From assembly GCA_964513675.1 (NCBI GenBank), contig CAZEOD010000001.1, forward strand, positions 1 through 64,000: a stretch of DNA of 64,000 bases, in the 5' to 3' direction. Below the pieces are notes generated by a model that searched no databases, was not told the DNA's origin, and saw only the letters and a list, made by a program, of their open reading frames with translations. Origin of the DNA: CALFVT01 sp964513675 (GTDB taxonomy: Bacteria; Pseudomonadota; Alphaproteobacteria; Caulobacterales; Maricaulaceae). The translations under genes were made by a program, and so were the position numbers. Of the stretch, positions 50,682-58,624 are shown in pieces. How positions within the stretch are numbered: position 1 is the first letter of the stretch; every line of letters starts with the position of its first letter.

Positions 50682-51155
50682 ATGAGCGATCTGCTAGGGT
50701 CATTTAATTATGCCGTGATTATCGTCCTAATGATGTTAGGGCTTTATATTGTTTTTGCTGCGCGGAACCTTATTAAGCGGCTTGTCGGGCTATCCGTTTT
50801 CCAGACATCTGTGTTTTTATTTTATATCTCCTTGAGTAAAGTTACGGGCGGGCAGCCGCCGATACTCGTCGATAGTCATGACGCTGAAAAAAGCGATCAT
50901 GCCGCCGCTTCGGTTGTGCAGGTTGTATCAGCGGGTGATGACGCCGCGAAACATAGCCTCCATCACGCAAGCGAGGTTTTATATTCCAACCCGCTTCCGC
51001 ATGTCCTCATTCTGACAGCGATTGTTGTCGGTGTCGCGACATTAGCGATCGGTTTGGCTTTGACAGTCCGTATTCGTGAAGTTTACGGCTCCATTGAAGA
51101 AGATGAAATCGACCGGATTGATTATCAATATAATCTTGAAGGGGCGTCTGAGTAA
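50682..51155 (+). CDS. mrpC: Cation/H+ antiporter subunit C (MrpC/MnhC, NuoK-like) with an enlarged loop
   Basis: 157 residues from ATG 50682. Three membrane helices as in NuoK/MnhC: about 8-26, 35-52 and 106-128. Conserved ISLSKVTGGQPPILVD and NPLPHVLILTAIVVGVATLA. Between them lies an extra segment of about 35 residues (64-101) rich in His, Asp and Ala (DSHDAEKSDHAAAS, DDAAKHSLHHASEV), absent from canonical MrpC, where helix 2 to helix 3 is short. A charged Glu/Asp/Tyr-rich tail follows. Overlaps the next start by one base (TAATG). Confidence 0.9.
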   Translation: MSDLLGSFNYAVIIVLMMLGLYIVFAARNLIKRLVGLSVFQTSVFLFYISLSKVTGGQPPILVDSHDAEKSDHAAASVVQVVSAGDDAAKHSLHHASEVLYSNPLPHVLILTAIVVGVATLAIGLALTVRIREVYGSIEEDEIDRIDYQYNLEGASE

Positions 51156-52696
51156 TGGATATTTTGTCTCTTTTTCCTGCGTGGCTGCTCACGCATGGCG
51201 CGGCTTTAATTGTTGTTCTGCCGCTAATGGCCGGCGCAGCTATGGCGGTTATCCCGCGCGAGCGCATGGCGTGGGTGATTACGTTGATTGTAACATTGAT
51301 CTGTACGTTATGCGCTTTTGCACTGTTCATGCAGGTTTTAGATCAAGGCCTTGTCACCTATAAAATGGGGGGCTGGGAGCCACCTTACGGTATTGAATAT
51401 GTTGTTGATGCGTTAAGTGCGCCTGTCTTGCTGCTGATAAGCGCTATGGCCTTGATATGTTTATTTTATGCATGGCCAAGTGTTCAGGCCGAGGTTGAAC
51501 CCAAAAAGCGTGCGCCGTTTTATGGAGCGTTCTTAATCTGCGCGGCAGGCCTTTTGGGCATGGTTGTGACGGGCGATGCGTTTAATGTTTTTGTCTTCCT
51601 CGAAGTCTCATCTATTTCGACATATGTGCTTGTCGCCATGGGAAGTAGCCGCGATCGCCGCGCGCTGAGAGCCGCATATAATTATCTTATTCTTGGCTCC
51701 ATTGGCGCGACATTTTTCGTTATTGGTATCGGGTTTCTTTATATGGAAACAGGAACGCTGAACATGGCCGATATGGCCCGCATATTGGATAGCCTTGATG
51801 GGGGCAGCCGTGTGGCGCAAGTCGGTTTTGCCTTTATTGTGATTGGACTTGGACTAAAGCTCGCAATGTTCCCGCTACATATGTGGCTGCCGGGTGCTTA
51901 TGCGCATGCTCCAAGCTTGATAACGGTGTTTCTGGCCTCGACCGCGACCAAAGCCGCGCTTTATTTATTGCTCCGCTTTGCTTTTACGGTCTTTGATCTT
52001 AGTTTTGATTATGTCGTCAATATTCTCAGCAACCTTGTGATGATTGTCGCTGTGATTGGCATGGTTTTCGCCTCTCTACAGGCTATTTTCCAAACAGATG
52101 TGCGGCGAGTTTTGGCCTTTTCATCCATTGCGCAAGTTGGATATATGCTCTTGGGGCTTAGCCTCGTAACGGTTAGCGGCCTGACGGCGTCATATATTCA
52201 TTTGATTAATCACGCGGCCATTAAGGGCGGGCTTTTTCTCGCGGTTGGCGCGATGTGGTACCGCTTTGGAATTACGCGGGTATCTGATTTTCGCGGCTTA
52301 TCGAAAACTATGCCGTGGACAATGTCAGCCTTTACAATTTCTGGTCTGTCTTTAATCGGCGTTCCGCTAACGGCCGGCTTTGTCTCAAAGCTGCAATTAG
52401 CAACAGCGGCGTGGGAGCGAGGCTATGGCTGGGCTGTCGGGGTTATCTTATTATCCTCTATTCTTGCGCTTATATATATCGGGCGTATTTTGCGTGTCGC
52501 CTATTTCGAAACGCCGCACCAGATAAACGGTGTTGATGTACCTAAGAACGAAGCGCCAATGATGATGTTAATTCCTATGTGGACATTGGCTATTTTATCA
52601 ATTGTGATTGGGATTAATGCAGATTGGATTGTCGAAGCGGCGAGCCGTGCAGCGGAGCTTCTGATACCAACGCAGATGATAGAGGGGGGATTGTAA
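51155..52696 (+). CDS. Antiporter-type proton-translocating subunit 1 (MrpD/NuoN-like)
   Basis: 513 residues, about 14 membrane helices, Proton_antipo_M family. Key charged residues are present: the helix-5 Glu in FNVFVFLEVSSISTYVLVAM, and the Lys of LKLAMFPLHMWLPGAYAHAP followed by TATKAALYLLLR. QTDVRRVLAFSSIAQVGYML is the broken-helix signature. Among the three ND-type subunits of this operon it is the closest in sequence feel to classical MrpD. Confidence 0.93.
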   Translation: MDILSLFPAWLLTHGAALIVVLPLMAGAAMAVIPRERMAWVITLIVTLICTLCAFALFMQVLDQGLVTYKMGGWEPPYGIEYVVDALSAPVLLLISAMALICLFYAWPSVQAEVEPKKRAPFYGAFLICAAGLLGMVVTGDAFNVFVFLEVSSISTYVLVAMGSSRDRRALRAAYNYLILGSIGATFFVIGIGFLYMETGTLNMADMARILDSLDGGSRVAQVGFAFIVIGLGLKLAMFPLHMWLPGAYAHAPSLITVFLASTATKAALYLLLRFAFTVFDLSFDYVVNILSNLVMIVAVIGMVFASLQAIFQTDVRRVLAFSSIAQVGYMLLGLSLVTVSGLTASYIHLINHAAIKGGLFLAVGAMWYRFGITRVSDFRGLSKTMPWTMSAFTISGLSLIGVPLTAGFVSKLQLATAAWERGYGWAVGVILLSSILALIYIGRILRVAYFETPHQINGVDVPKNEAPMMMLIPMWTLAILSIVIGINADWIVEAASRAAELLIPTQMIEGGL

Positions 52697-52697
52697 G

Positions 52698-54182
52698 ATG
52701 CTATCTGCTGAGCTTTCACTGGCCCTTTTACTTCTCATCCCCTTACTTGCAAGCGGCTTGATTGGGCTTTTAGGTCAACGGCCAAATATCCGTGAAGCCG
52801 TGACCTTCATCGCCGCTTTTGCTTTACTGGCAAATGTTATTTATTTGATTGGCATTGTTTCTGGAGGGGGGCGGCCAGAGCTTTATCTGGGTAGCTTTGC
52901 CGGAACATTTGAATTTAAATTGGTTTTAGAGCCTTTAGGCGCAACATTCGCCGCGATTGCGAGTTCGCTGTGGATCGTAAACTCTATCTTTACTATGGGC
53001 TATATGCGCGGAAATAAAGAGAAGAACCAAACGCGGTTTTTTCTCTTTGTTGCGATTGCCATTGCGGCGGCCATGGGGATTGCCGCATCGGGTAATTTAA
53101 TTACGCTGTTTATATTTTATGAAGTGCTTACGCTTTCAACCTTTCCGCTTGTCGCGCACAAGGGCGATGCAAAGGCGAGAAAAGGGGGGACGATTTACGG
53201 CTTGATTTTGATGGGAACATCTTTGGCCTTCTTACTGCCTGCGGTAATTGGGACGCATGTGATTGCCGGCACAACAGACTTCCAAGTGGGCGGCGTGTTC
53301 TCTAGCGATGTAAGCTTATTAACGACCTCTATTTTATTATTCCTTTTTGCCTTTGGTATCGGTAAAGCGGCCTTAATGCCCGTACATCCATGGCTGCCAA
53401 ATGCCATGGTTGCGCCGACACCGGTTTCTGCGCTTTTACATGCTGTTGCCGTTGTTAAGGCCGGTGTTTTTACGATGATTAAAGTCGTGACATTGATTTT
53501 TGGGCCCAGCCTCGCTGCGGCAACCCCGATGAGTACAATGCTGTCTTGGGTCGCAGCTTTCTCGATTGTCGCGGCCTCTTTAATTGCTCTGCGTCAAGAT
53601 AACCTGAAAGCGCGTTTGGCCTATTCCACCGTCTCGCAGCTCTCATATGTGACGCTTGGTGCGATGTTGGCTGCGCCGGCTGCGATCATTGGCGGGGCTT
53701 TGCAAATTGTCATGCATGCTTGGGGGAAAATTACGCTGTTTATGTGTGCAGGCGCTATTTACACCATTGCCCACCGCGCTGAGATTAGCAAGCTTGACGG
53801 ATTAGGCCGCAGTATGCCGTGGGTTTTTGGTGCATTTTTGGTTGGCGCTTTATCCATTATTGGCGCGCCGCCATTGGGCGGCTCTTGGCCGAAATATTTT
53901 CTAATGGTCGGCGCTTTAGATAGCGGGAAAGCCATTTTAATCGCAGCATTGATTATGTCGTCTATTTTAAATGTGATCTATCTTATTCCGATTGCGGCGC
54001 GAGGCTTTTTAAAGCCGCCTGCTAATCCTGAAGCAGATGCCAAAATTGCAGCGCTGCGGCGGGAGCATAAATGGGTAATAATTCCGCCTGTTCTTACAGC
54101 GTTTGGGGCTTTCACATTGTTTTTCTTTTCAGGGCCGATCATTGATTTTCTGGCCCCGATACTTCCCGATGGAGCCTTTTAA
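52698..54182 (+). CDS. Antiporter-type proton-translocating subunit 2 (MrpD/MbhH-like)
   Basis: 494 residues, about 14 membrane helices. Conserved Glu in ITLFIFYEVLTLSTFPLVAH with KGDAKARKGG, Lys in FGIGKAALMPVHPWLPNAMV, and TPVSALLHAVAVVKAGVF; LAYSTVSQLSYVTLGAML is the late helix signature. It resembles the Mbh/formate-hydrogenlyase-type antiporter subunits as much as MrpD. Starts 1 base after subunit 1; its stop overlaps the next ATG (TAATG). Confidence 0.92.
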   Translation: MLSAELSLALLLLIPLLASGLIGLLGQRPNIREAVTFIAAFALLANVIYLIGIVSGGGRPELYLGSFAGTFEFKLVLEPLGATFAAIASSLWIVNSIFTMGYMRGNKEKNQTRFFLFVAIAIAAAMGIAASGNLITLFIFYEVLTLSTFPLVAHKGDAKARKGGTIYGLILMGTSLAFLLPAVIGTHVIAGTTDFQVGGVFSSDVSLLTTSILLFLFAFGIGKAALMPVHPWLPNAMVAPTPVSALLHAVAVVKAGVFTMIKVVTLIFGPSLAAATPMSTMLSWVAAFSIVAASLIALRQDNLKARLAYSTVSQLSYVTLGAMLAAPAAIIGGALQIVMHAWGKITLFMCAGAIYTIAHRAEISKLDGLGRSMPWVFGAFLVGALSIIGAPPLGGSWPKYFLMVGALDSGKAILIAALIMSSILNVIYLIPIAARGFLKPPANPEADAKIAALRREHKWVIIPPVLTAFGAFTLFFFSGPIIDFLAPILPDGAF

Positions 54183-54556
54183 TGGCGAGCTCAGATCAAA
54201 CTGTTGAAAAGACTAAAACGGATTTGACCCCCGAAGCTTTGGAGCGTGCAGAGGCCCACCCACTGGCGGTACCTTTTTTATTTTTAGGCCGCAAATCTGT
54301 CCAAGATAAGTTCATTTATGTCGCTTTATGCGGCCTCATTATTACGGTTATTTTGGGGTTCATTTATCCGCTACATTACCCAACGCCTTATGATGTTGTT
54401 CCGGCATCTTGGGCGTGGATTGGGTTTTTATCTTATAGTTTTTTAGTGCTTTGCGCGAAGCCGCTTTTTAAAGCTCTTGCCCGCCCGGAAAGCTATTACG
54501 GTGAAGATCCGGATATGAACCTCGACCATATTGAAGAGGAGGCACATCATGACTGA
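54182..54556 (+). CDS. Unrecognised small membrane protein of the antiporter operon
   Basis: 124 residues with two membrane helices (about 46-65, FIYVALCGLIITVILGFIY, and about 78-96, ASWAWIGFLSYSFLVLCAK). The hydrophilic N-terminus is Thr/Glu-rich and the C-terminus acidic with histidines (DPDMNLDHIEEEAHHD). I do not recognise it as an Mrp subunit. It overlaps the upstream subunit by one base and the downstream one by 8 bases, so it is translated as part of the complex and is probably an accessory subunit. Confidence 0.75.
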   Translation: MASSDQTVEKTKTDLTPEALERAEAHPLAVPFLFLGRKSVQDKFIYVALCGLIITVILGFIYPLHYPTPYDVVPASWAWIGFLSYSFLVLCAKPLFKALARPESYYGEDPDMNLDHIEEEAHHD

Positions 54557-56279
54557 GCTTCTTCTTAATTTAAATCCGGGCGTGATTATTATTCTTGCGG
54601 GAATGATTTGCGCGATATTACCCGCGTCACAAATCCGAAAGCTATTGGTCATCGCCGCGCCGATTGCTGGGATTGTCTCCATATCAATGCTTTACACAGA
54701 TCAAGAAGTGATCGGCGGTATTATCGAAATCGGGAGGCAAAGTTTTACGACCTTGCGGATTGATAGTTTAAGCCTGATTTGGGGCTATATTTTCTGCGTC
54801 GTTGGCGTGTTGAACGGCATTTATGGTCTGCATGAGAAGTGCCAAATTACTGATAGCTCAGCCTTGATATATATGGGCTCGGCTATTGGCGGCGTATTTG
54901 CGGGTGATTTGCTGACATTGTTCCTCTTTTGGGAAATCGCAGCCGTGTCGTCTGTCCCCTTGATTTGGAAAGGCGGCGAGCGGGCCTATGCGGCGGGCGT
55001 GCGTTATCTGGCCATACATATTTTTTCGGGCGTAGCTTTGCTTGCTGGGGCCATTATATATGGGCGCGCAAATGGCGGCGACTTTACCTTTGGCCATATT
55101 GGCTTGGACGCACCGGGCGGGTGGCTCTTATTATTGGCGATGGGAATTAAATGCGGATTTCCGCTTTTGCATAACTGGATGCAAGACGCTTATCCTAAAG
55201 CGTCAATTACAGGGACAGTTATTTTATCTGCTTTTACGACAAAACTCGCGATTTATGCGCTAGCGCGTGGTTTCGCTGGTGAAGATATCCTTATTTATAT
55301 TGGTGCGGCGATGACGGTCTTCCCCGTTTTCTTTGCGGTGATTGAAAATGATATGCGCCGTGTTTTATCTTATAGTCTGAATAATCAGCTCGGATATATG
55401 GTTTGCGGTATTGGCGTTGGAACCACGCTTGCTATGAACGGAGTCGCTGGACAGGTCGCGGTTCATATCATCTTTAAATCGCTTCTCTTTATGTCTATGG
55501 GCGCTGTGCTATACCGCGTCGGAACGATTAAAGGCAGCGAGCTTGGCGGCTTATTCAGGTCTATGCCGCTCACGACAATCTTCTGTCTAGTCGGCGCGGC
55601 GTCGATCGCGGCCTTCCCATTATTTGCAGCTTTCGTAACTAAGGCGATGATTATTAGTGCGGTTATTAAAGAACATCATTATGTGATTTCTTTTATCCTG
55701 CTCTTTGCCTCTGCGGGTGTGATGGAACATTCAGGGATTAAAATTCCGTATTTTACATTCTTTTCGCATGATAGCGGAAAGCGTGTCGAAGAGGCGCCGT
55801 GGAATATGTTGGTCGCCATGGGGCTGGCGTCGGCTTTATGTATCTTCTTTGCTTTCCCTTTTGGCGGTTATCAGTTCCTTTATAGCCTTATGCCCTATAC
55901 GGCGGATTATGACCCTTACACAGCGGATCATGTGATTTTTCAGTTGCAGCTACTATTTGCGGCGATATTGGCCTTCGCCTTACTTAAACGGCTCGGTGTC
56001 TATCCGGCTGAGCGCCGCGCGGAGATCATCGACTTTGACTGGACATACCGTAAGCTAGGACTGGCTATTGTGAAATGGCTTGGCGCCATGTGGATGCGGC
56101 TTAACGCTGTCACAGCGCGGGCCAGGGATCGTTTTGCGGCTGATATGGGCCGTAGGCTCCAACAAGTTTTCAGTCCCGCAGGTGCCTTTAGTGCGGCGTC
56201 ACCTGTAAACCTGCCTTATGTTTTAACGGCGGCCATGCTATTGATTTGCTTGGTTGGAGTTTATTTAGGAGCAAGCTAG
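54549..56279 (+). CDS. Antiporter-type proton-translocating subunit 3 (MrpA/D-like)
   Basis: 576 residues from ATG 54549, which overlaps the preceding gene by 8 bases. About 15 membrane helices. Conserved Glu in LLTLFLFWEIAAVSSVPLIW, Lys in MGIKCGFPLLHNWMQDAYPK and FTTKLAIYALARG, and NDMRRVLSYSLNNQLGYMVC. It has an extended C-terminus (about 480-576) with another amphipathic stretch and a final membrane helix (LTAAMLLICLVGVYLGA). It may fill the role of the antiporter half of MrpA. Last antiporter gene, 8 bases before mucR. Confidence 0.9.
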   Translation: MTELLLNLNPGVIIILAGMICAILPASQIRKLLVIAAPIAGIVSISMLYTDQEVIGGIIEIGRQSFTTLRIDSLSLIWGYIFCVVGVLNGIYGLHEKCQITDSSALIYMGSAIGGVFAGDLLTLFLFWEIAAVSSVPLIWKGGERAYAAGVRYLAIHIFSGVALLAGAIIYGRANGGDFTFGHIGLDAPGGWLLLLAMGIKCGFPLLHNWMQDAYPKASITGTVILSAFTTKLAIYALARGFAGEDILIYIGAAMTVFPVFFAVIENDMRRVLSYSLNNQLGYMVCGIGVGTTLAMNGVAGQVAVHIIFKSLLFMSMGAVLYRVGTIKGSELGGLFRSMPLTTIFCLVGAASIAAFPLFAAFVTKAMIISAVIKEHHYVISFILLFASAGVMEHSGIKIPYFTFFSHDSGKRVEEAPWNMLVAMGLASALCIFFAFPFGGYQFLYSLMPYTADYDPYTADHVIFQLQLLFAAILAFALLKRLGVYPAERRAEIIDFDWTYRKLGLAIVKWLGAMWMRLNAVTARARDRFAADMGRRLQQVFSPAGAFSAASPVNLPYVLTAAMLLICLVGVYLGAS

Positions 56280-56287
56280 ACCTGATT

Positions 56288-56689
56288 ATGATAGGGGATG
56301 ATGCTGATAAGACCTTGCAACTCGCCGCAAAAATAACGGCGGCATATGTGAAGGGCAATAAGCTTGCCCCTGAAAAGGTCAGCGCGTTTTTGGAAGACAT
56401 ACATCATACACTCACTGAGCTTGCGACACCTGTTATTCGACCTGAAGATCAACCGCAGCCGCAATATTCTATTGCTGATTCTGTAACGGATGAGGTGATT
56501 TACTGCCTTGAAGATGGGCAACCCTTTAAATCCCTTAAACGGCATTTACGGACGAAATATAATCTTACTCCAGACGCTTATCGTGAAAAATGGGGACTTC
56601 CGCGTGATTATCCCATGGTAGCGCCGGCTTATGCACGGGAGCGTGCTAAAATTGCACGTCTTAGCGGCTTGGGGCGTGGAAAGTCCTAA
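56288..56689 (+). CDS. mucR: MucR/Ros-family transcriptional regulator with a changed zinc site
   Basis: 133 residues from ATG 56288. MucR proteins are H-NS-like silencers that in Caulobacter relatives also oppose CtrA-dependent genes. The DNA-binding domain is typical: VIYCLEDGQPFKSLKRHLRT, NLTPDAYREKWGLPRDYPMV, APAYARERAKIARLSGLG. In the Ros zinc finger the ligand positions read Cys73, Asp76, His86 and Lys90; the last histidine is replaced by Lys. The N-terminal helix (about 8-45) is the oligomerisation region. It begins 8 bases after the antiporter operon and probably shares its transcript. The next gene upstream region has a CtrA-type site. Confidence 0.93.
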   Translation: MIGDDADKTLQLAAKITAAYVKGNKLAPEKVSAFLEDIHHTLTELATPVIRPEDQPQPQYSIADSVTDEVIYCLEDGQPFKSLKRHLRTKYNLTPDAYREKWGLPRDYPMVAPAYARERAKIARLSGLGRGKS

Positions 56690-56739
56690 TTTTTCACCTC
56701 AGGGCCACAACCGAATCGGTTGCGGAATAAAAAAGAGGG

Positions 56740-56754
56740 TTAATAGGACATTAA
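56740..56754. promoter_or_regulatory. CtrA-type site with flanking GANTC sites upstream of the PAS gene
   Basis: A perfect TTAA-TAGGACA-TTAA (TTAA-N7-TTAA) lies 85 bases before the PAS-protein ATG. Three GANTC sites surround it: GAATC at 56713-56717, GATTC at 56787-56791 and GATTC at 56811-56815. CtrA boxes together with CcrM methylation sites mark cell-cycle-controlled promoters in Caulobacter relatives. The sequence match is direct observation; regulation is inference. Confidence 0.6.
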
Positions 56755-56838
56755 TAATAGCTTTGAGCCTTCGAGGTGCTTGCCGCGATTCAATGAAATC
56801 GCAACACTCTGATTCGCAAGCTTGGGAGGGCGTAGCTT

Positions 56839-57360
56839 ATGAAACCGATGGGGTCTGTTCGACATCAGATATTATTACCGGAACAAAAGGCCGTTTTTGA
56901 CTATTGGCGTCAAAAATGTTTGGCGGGTGTTTTGCCGTCGCATAGGGATATTGATCCGTGTTTTTTATCGCCATATTTGCCGACAATCAGCTTGACTGAA
57001 ATTTGTCAAAAAACAGTAGAGCCGCGCTATAAAATGCGTCTCGCGGGAACGGGTTTTTATAATCTCTATGAGGATGAAATCACGGGGCGTTATCTTGATG
57101 AGATTCAAACGGGCGATCAGAAAACATATTGGGAGCGTATCTATAAGGTTATGGCAAAAGAGCAGCGCCCGCGTGTAGGTGTTACGAATCCCGGCACGCC
57201 GTCTGGGTCACATATGTTGCAGTTCTGGCTGCGTCTTCCACTGTCTTGTGATGGGAAAAATACAACAATGATCCTCGGTTTTGATAAATTTATGAAACGA
57301 GAACAACTTAAGGATGAATCTGTTTTCAAAAAGAAAAAGCATATTAAAACAATAGCTTAA
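56839..57360 (+). CDS. PAS-domain protein (PAS_5-like)
   Basis: 173 residues, a single small sensor-like domain with no output domain. EQKAVFDYWRQKCLAGVLPS and HRDIDPCFLSPYLPTISLTE begin the domain, followed by PRYKMRLAGTGFYNLYEDEI and TGRYLDEI, a pattern seen in the alphaproteobacterial PAS_5 family. The C-terminus is Lys-rich (FKKKKHIKTIA). Such proteins probably work through partners. Its upstream gap of 149 bases holds the CtrA/GANTC sites, and it lies between mucR and the DnaA-C protein gene. Confidence 0.8.
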   Translation: MKPMGSVRHQILLPEQKAVFDYWRQKCLAGVLPSHRDIDPCFLSPYLPTISLTEICQKTVEPRYKMRLAGTGFYNLYEDEITGRYLDEIQTGDQKTYWERIYKVMAKEQRPRVGVTNPGTPSGSHMLQFWLRLPLSCDGKNTTMILGFDKFMKREQLKDESVFKKKKHIKTIA

Positions 57361-57475
57361 GCGTAATCATATGATTTTACTAACAGTTTTTAGTGACGGA
57401 TGTAAAATTTATATAGGAAAATAATCCTCACCTCCTTTATAGTCGTATATAGTGATATGACATAGGGAGATTAGC

Positions 57476-57826
57476 ATGGTTATTAATGATAATACAAAAA
57501 CAGATATTCAGCGCGCTCAGCTTATTGTCGCCGCCGTTACATTAGAATTCGGCACGCCTTATATGGATGTGAAATCCAAATCTCGGGGGTCGAGTGATGT
57601 TTGCTTTGCCCGTCAACTCTCCATATATTTGATGAATGTTGTTTACGGTATTAGCCTTAGCCGTATTGGGCGAGCCTTTAACCGCGACCGTAGTACCGCA
57701 AGCCATGCCTGTAATGTTATGGAAGATTACCGCGAAGACCCGCAGCTTGATAAAAAAATAGCGCGGCTAGAAGAATTTCTAAATGCATCCACGACGCTTT
57801 CAGCCTGTGAAGGGGTATCGCTGTGA
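57476..57826 (+). CDS. Stand-alone DnaA C-terminal (domain IV)-like DNA-binding protein
   Basis: 116 residues that align with DnaA domain IV: SKSRGSSDVCFARQLSIYLM, YGISLSRIGRAFNRDRSTAS, HACNVMEDYREDP. The DnaA-box-reading motif GRDHTTVxHA appears altered as NRDRSTASHA, so it may recognise a different or degenerate box. No AAA+ domain is present. Possible roles are competition with DnaA or transcriptional control; neither is shown. The ATG has GGGAGA upstream. Its stop overlaps the DUF6456 start (GTGA), so the two are coupled. Confidence 0.85.
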   Translation: MVINDNTKTDIQRAQLIVAAVTLEFGTPYMDVKSKSRGSSDVCFARQLSIYLMNVVYGISLSRIGRAFNRDRSTASHACNVMEDYREDPQLDKKIARLEEFLNASTTLSACEGVSL

Positions 57827-58620
57827 GTCTGCATGCGGCATCAGGCGTTTCTTCGCGCCCTAAGCAGAGCTTAACGGTTGACCTCAGCCTTTTGAAATCG
57901 GTAGCGCAAAGCTATGCCGTCATTGATAATAGTAAAGCCGCAGATTTATGTGCTATTTTTGCGCAAGGTGACCGCCGCCGCCGACCTATGGGCTGGATGA
58001 GGCGATCTGATGTTGAAACGCTTTATCAATATGGACATTTGAAACCTGTCAGAAAAGGGGTGGCTTTTACTTATGCTGCCGAGCGGGCTTTGATTGAAAA
58101 CCGGTGGGCATTGCGGCCGGATATTGGTTTGAATGAAGGTGAAGATCAGGTGGTTTACGTCCCATCGGCCGTCCAGCGGCGAGTTAAGCGCCGTAATAGC
58201 GGGCATATATTACGGCGGCTTGCGAAAGACCGTGATGGACAGGGGCATCCCTATCTCTCCGCCAGTGAGATTGAAGCTGGAGCGCAGTTTCAGCGTGATT
58301 ATGAGCGGGCTTATGGCGCTGCGTTTGGATCGCAAAATTTCACGCCGACACAAGTTGATTACACGCGGCAAAATCAAGAAGAAATCGCCGTGGCCACGCG
58401 ATTGGATGCGGGGAAAGCTTACCAGAAAGCTAAAGCGGTTTTAGGGGCGGGCCTAGATCAGGCGGCAGATATTATATGCGGGGACGGCAAATCCTTCGCC
58501 GCAGTTGAGCGTGAACAAAACTGGGCACGCGGCGCAGGGCGGACGATCCTAAAACTTGCGCTTCAACGCTTGGCCGATCATTACGGAACGCAGCCGGGGC
58601 AGATCATGAAAAGGACGTAA
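57823..58620 (+). CDS. DUF6456 domain protein
   Basis: 265 residues starting with GTG inside the preceding stop. The N-terminal half contains a basic helical section (RRRPMGWMRRSDVETLYQY, RKGVAFTYAAERALIENRW). The C-terminal DUF6456-like domain is recognised from LSASEIEAGAQFQRDYERA, DYTRQNQEEIAVATRLDAG, ADIICGDGKSFAAVEREQNW and ARGAGRTILKLALQRLADHY, which looks like a helix-turn-helix. The tight coupling to a DnaA-C protein suggests a replication- or transcription-related function. It converges on sufE with a 4-base gap. Confidence 0.78.
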   Translation: MSLHAASGVSSRPKQSLTVDLSLLKSVAQSYAVIDNSKAADLCAIFAQGDRRRRPMGWMRRSDVETLYQYGHLKPVRKGVAFTYAAERALIENRWALRPDIGLNEGEDQVVYVPSAVQRRVKRRNSGHILRRLAKDRDGQGHPYLSASEIEAGAQFQRDYERAYGAAFGSQNFTPTQVDYTRQNQEEIAVATRLDAGKAYQKAKAVLGAGLDQAADIICGDGKSFAAVEREQNWARGAGRTILKLALQRLADHYGTQPGQIMKRT

Positions 58621-58624
58621 GAGG

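Noticed and set aside
57361..57475. AT-rich gap before the DnaA-C gene considered as a replication origin or DnaA-box cluster
   Set aside because: No TTATCCACA-like boxes are present and the gap is only 115 bases.
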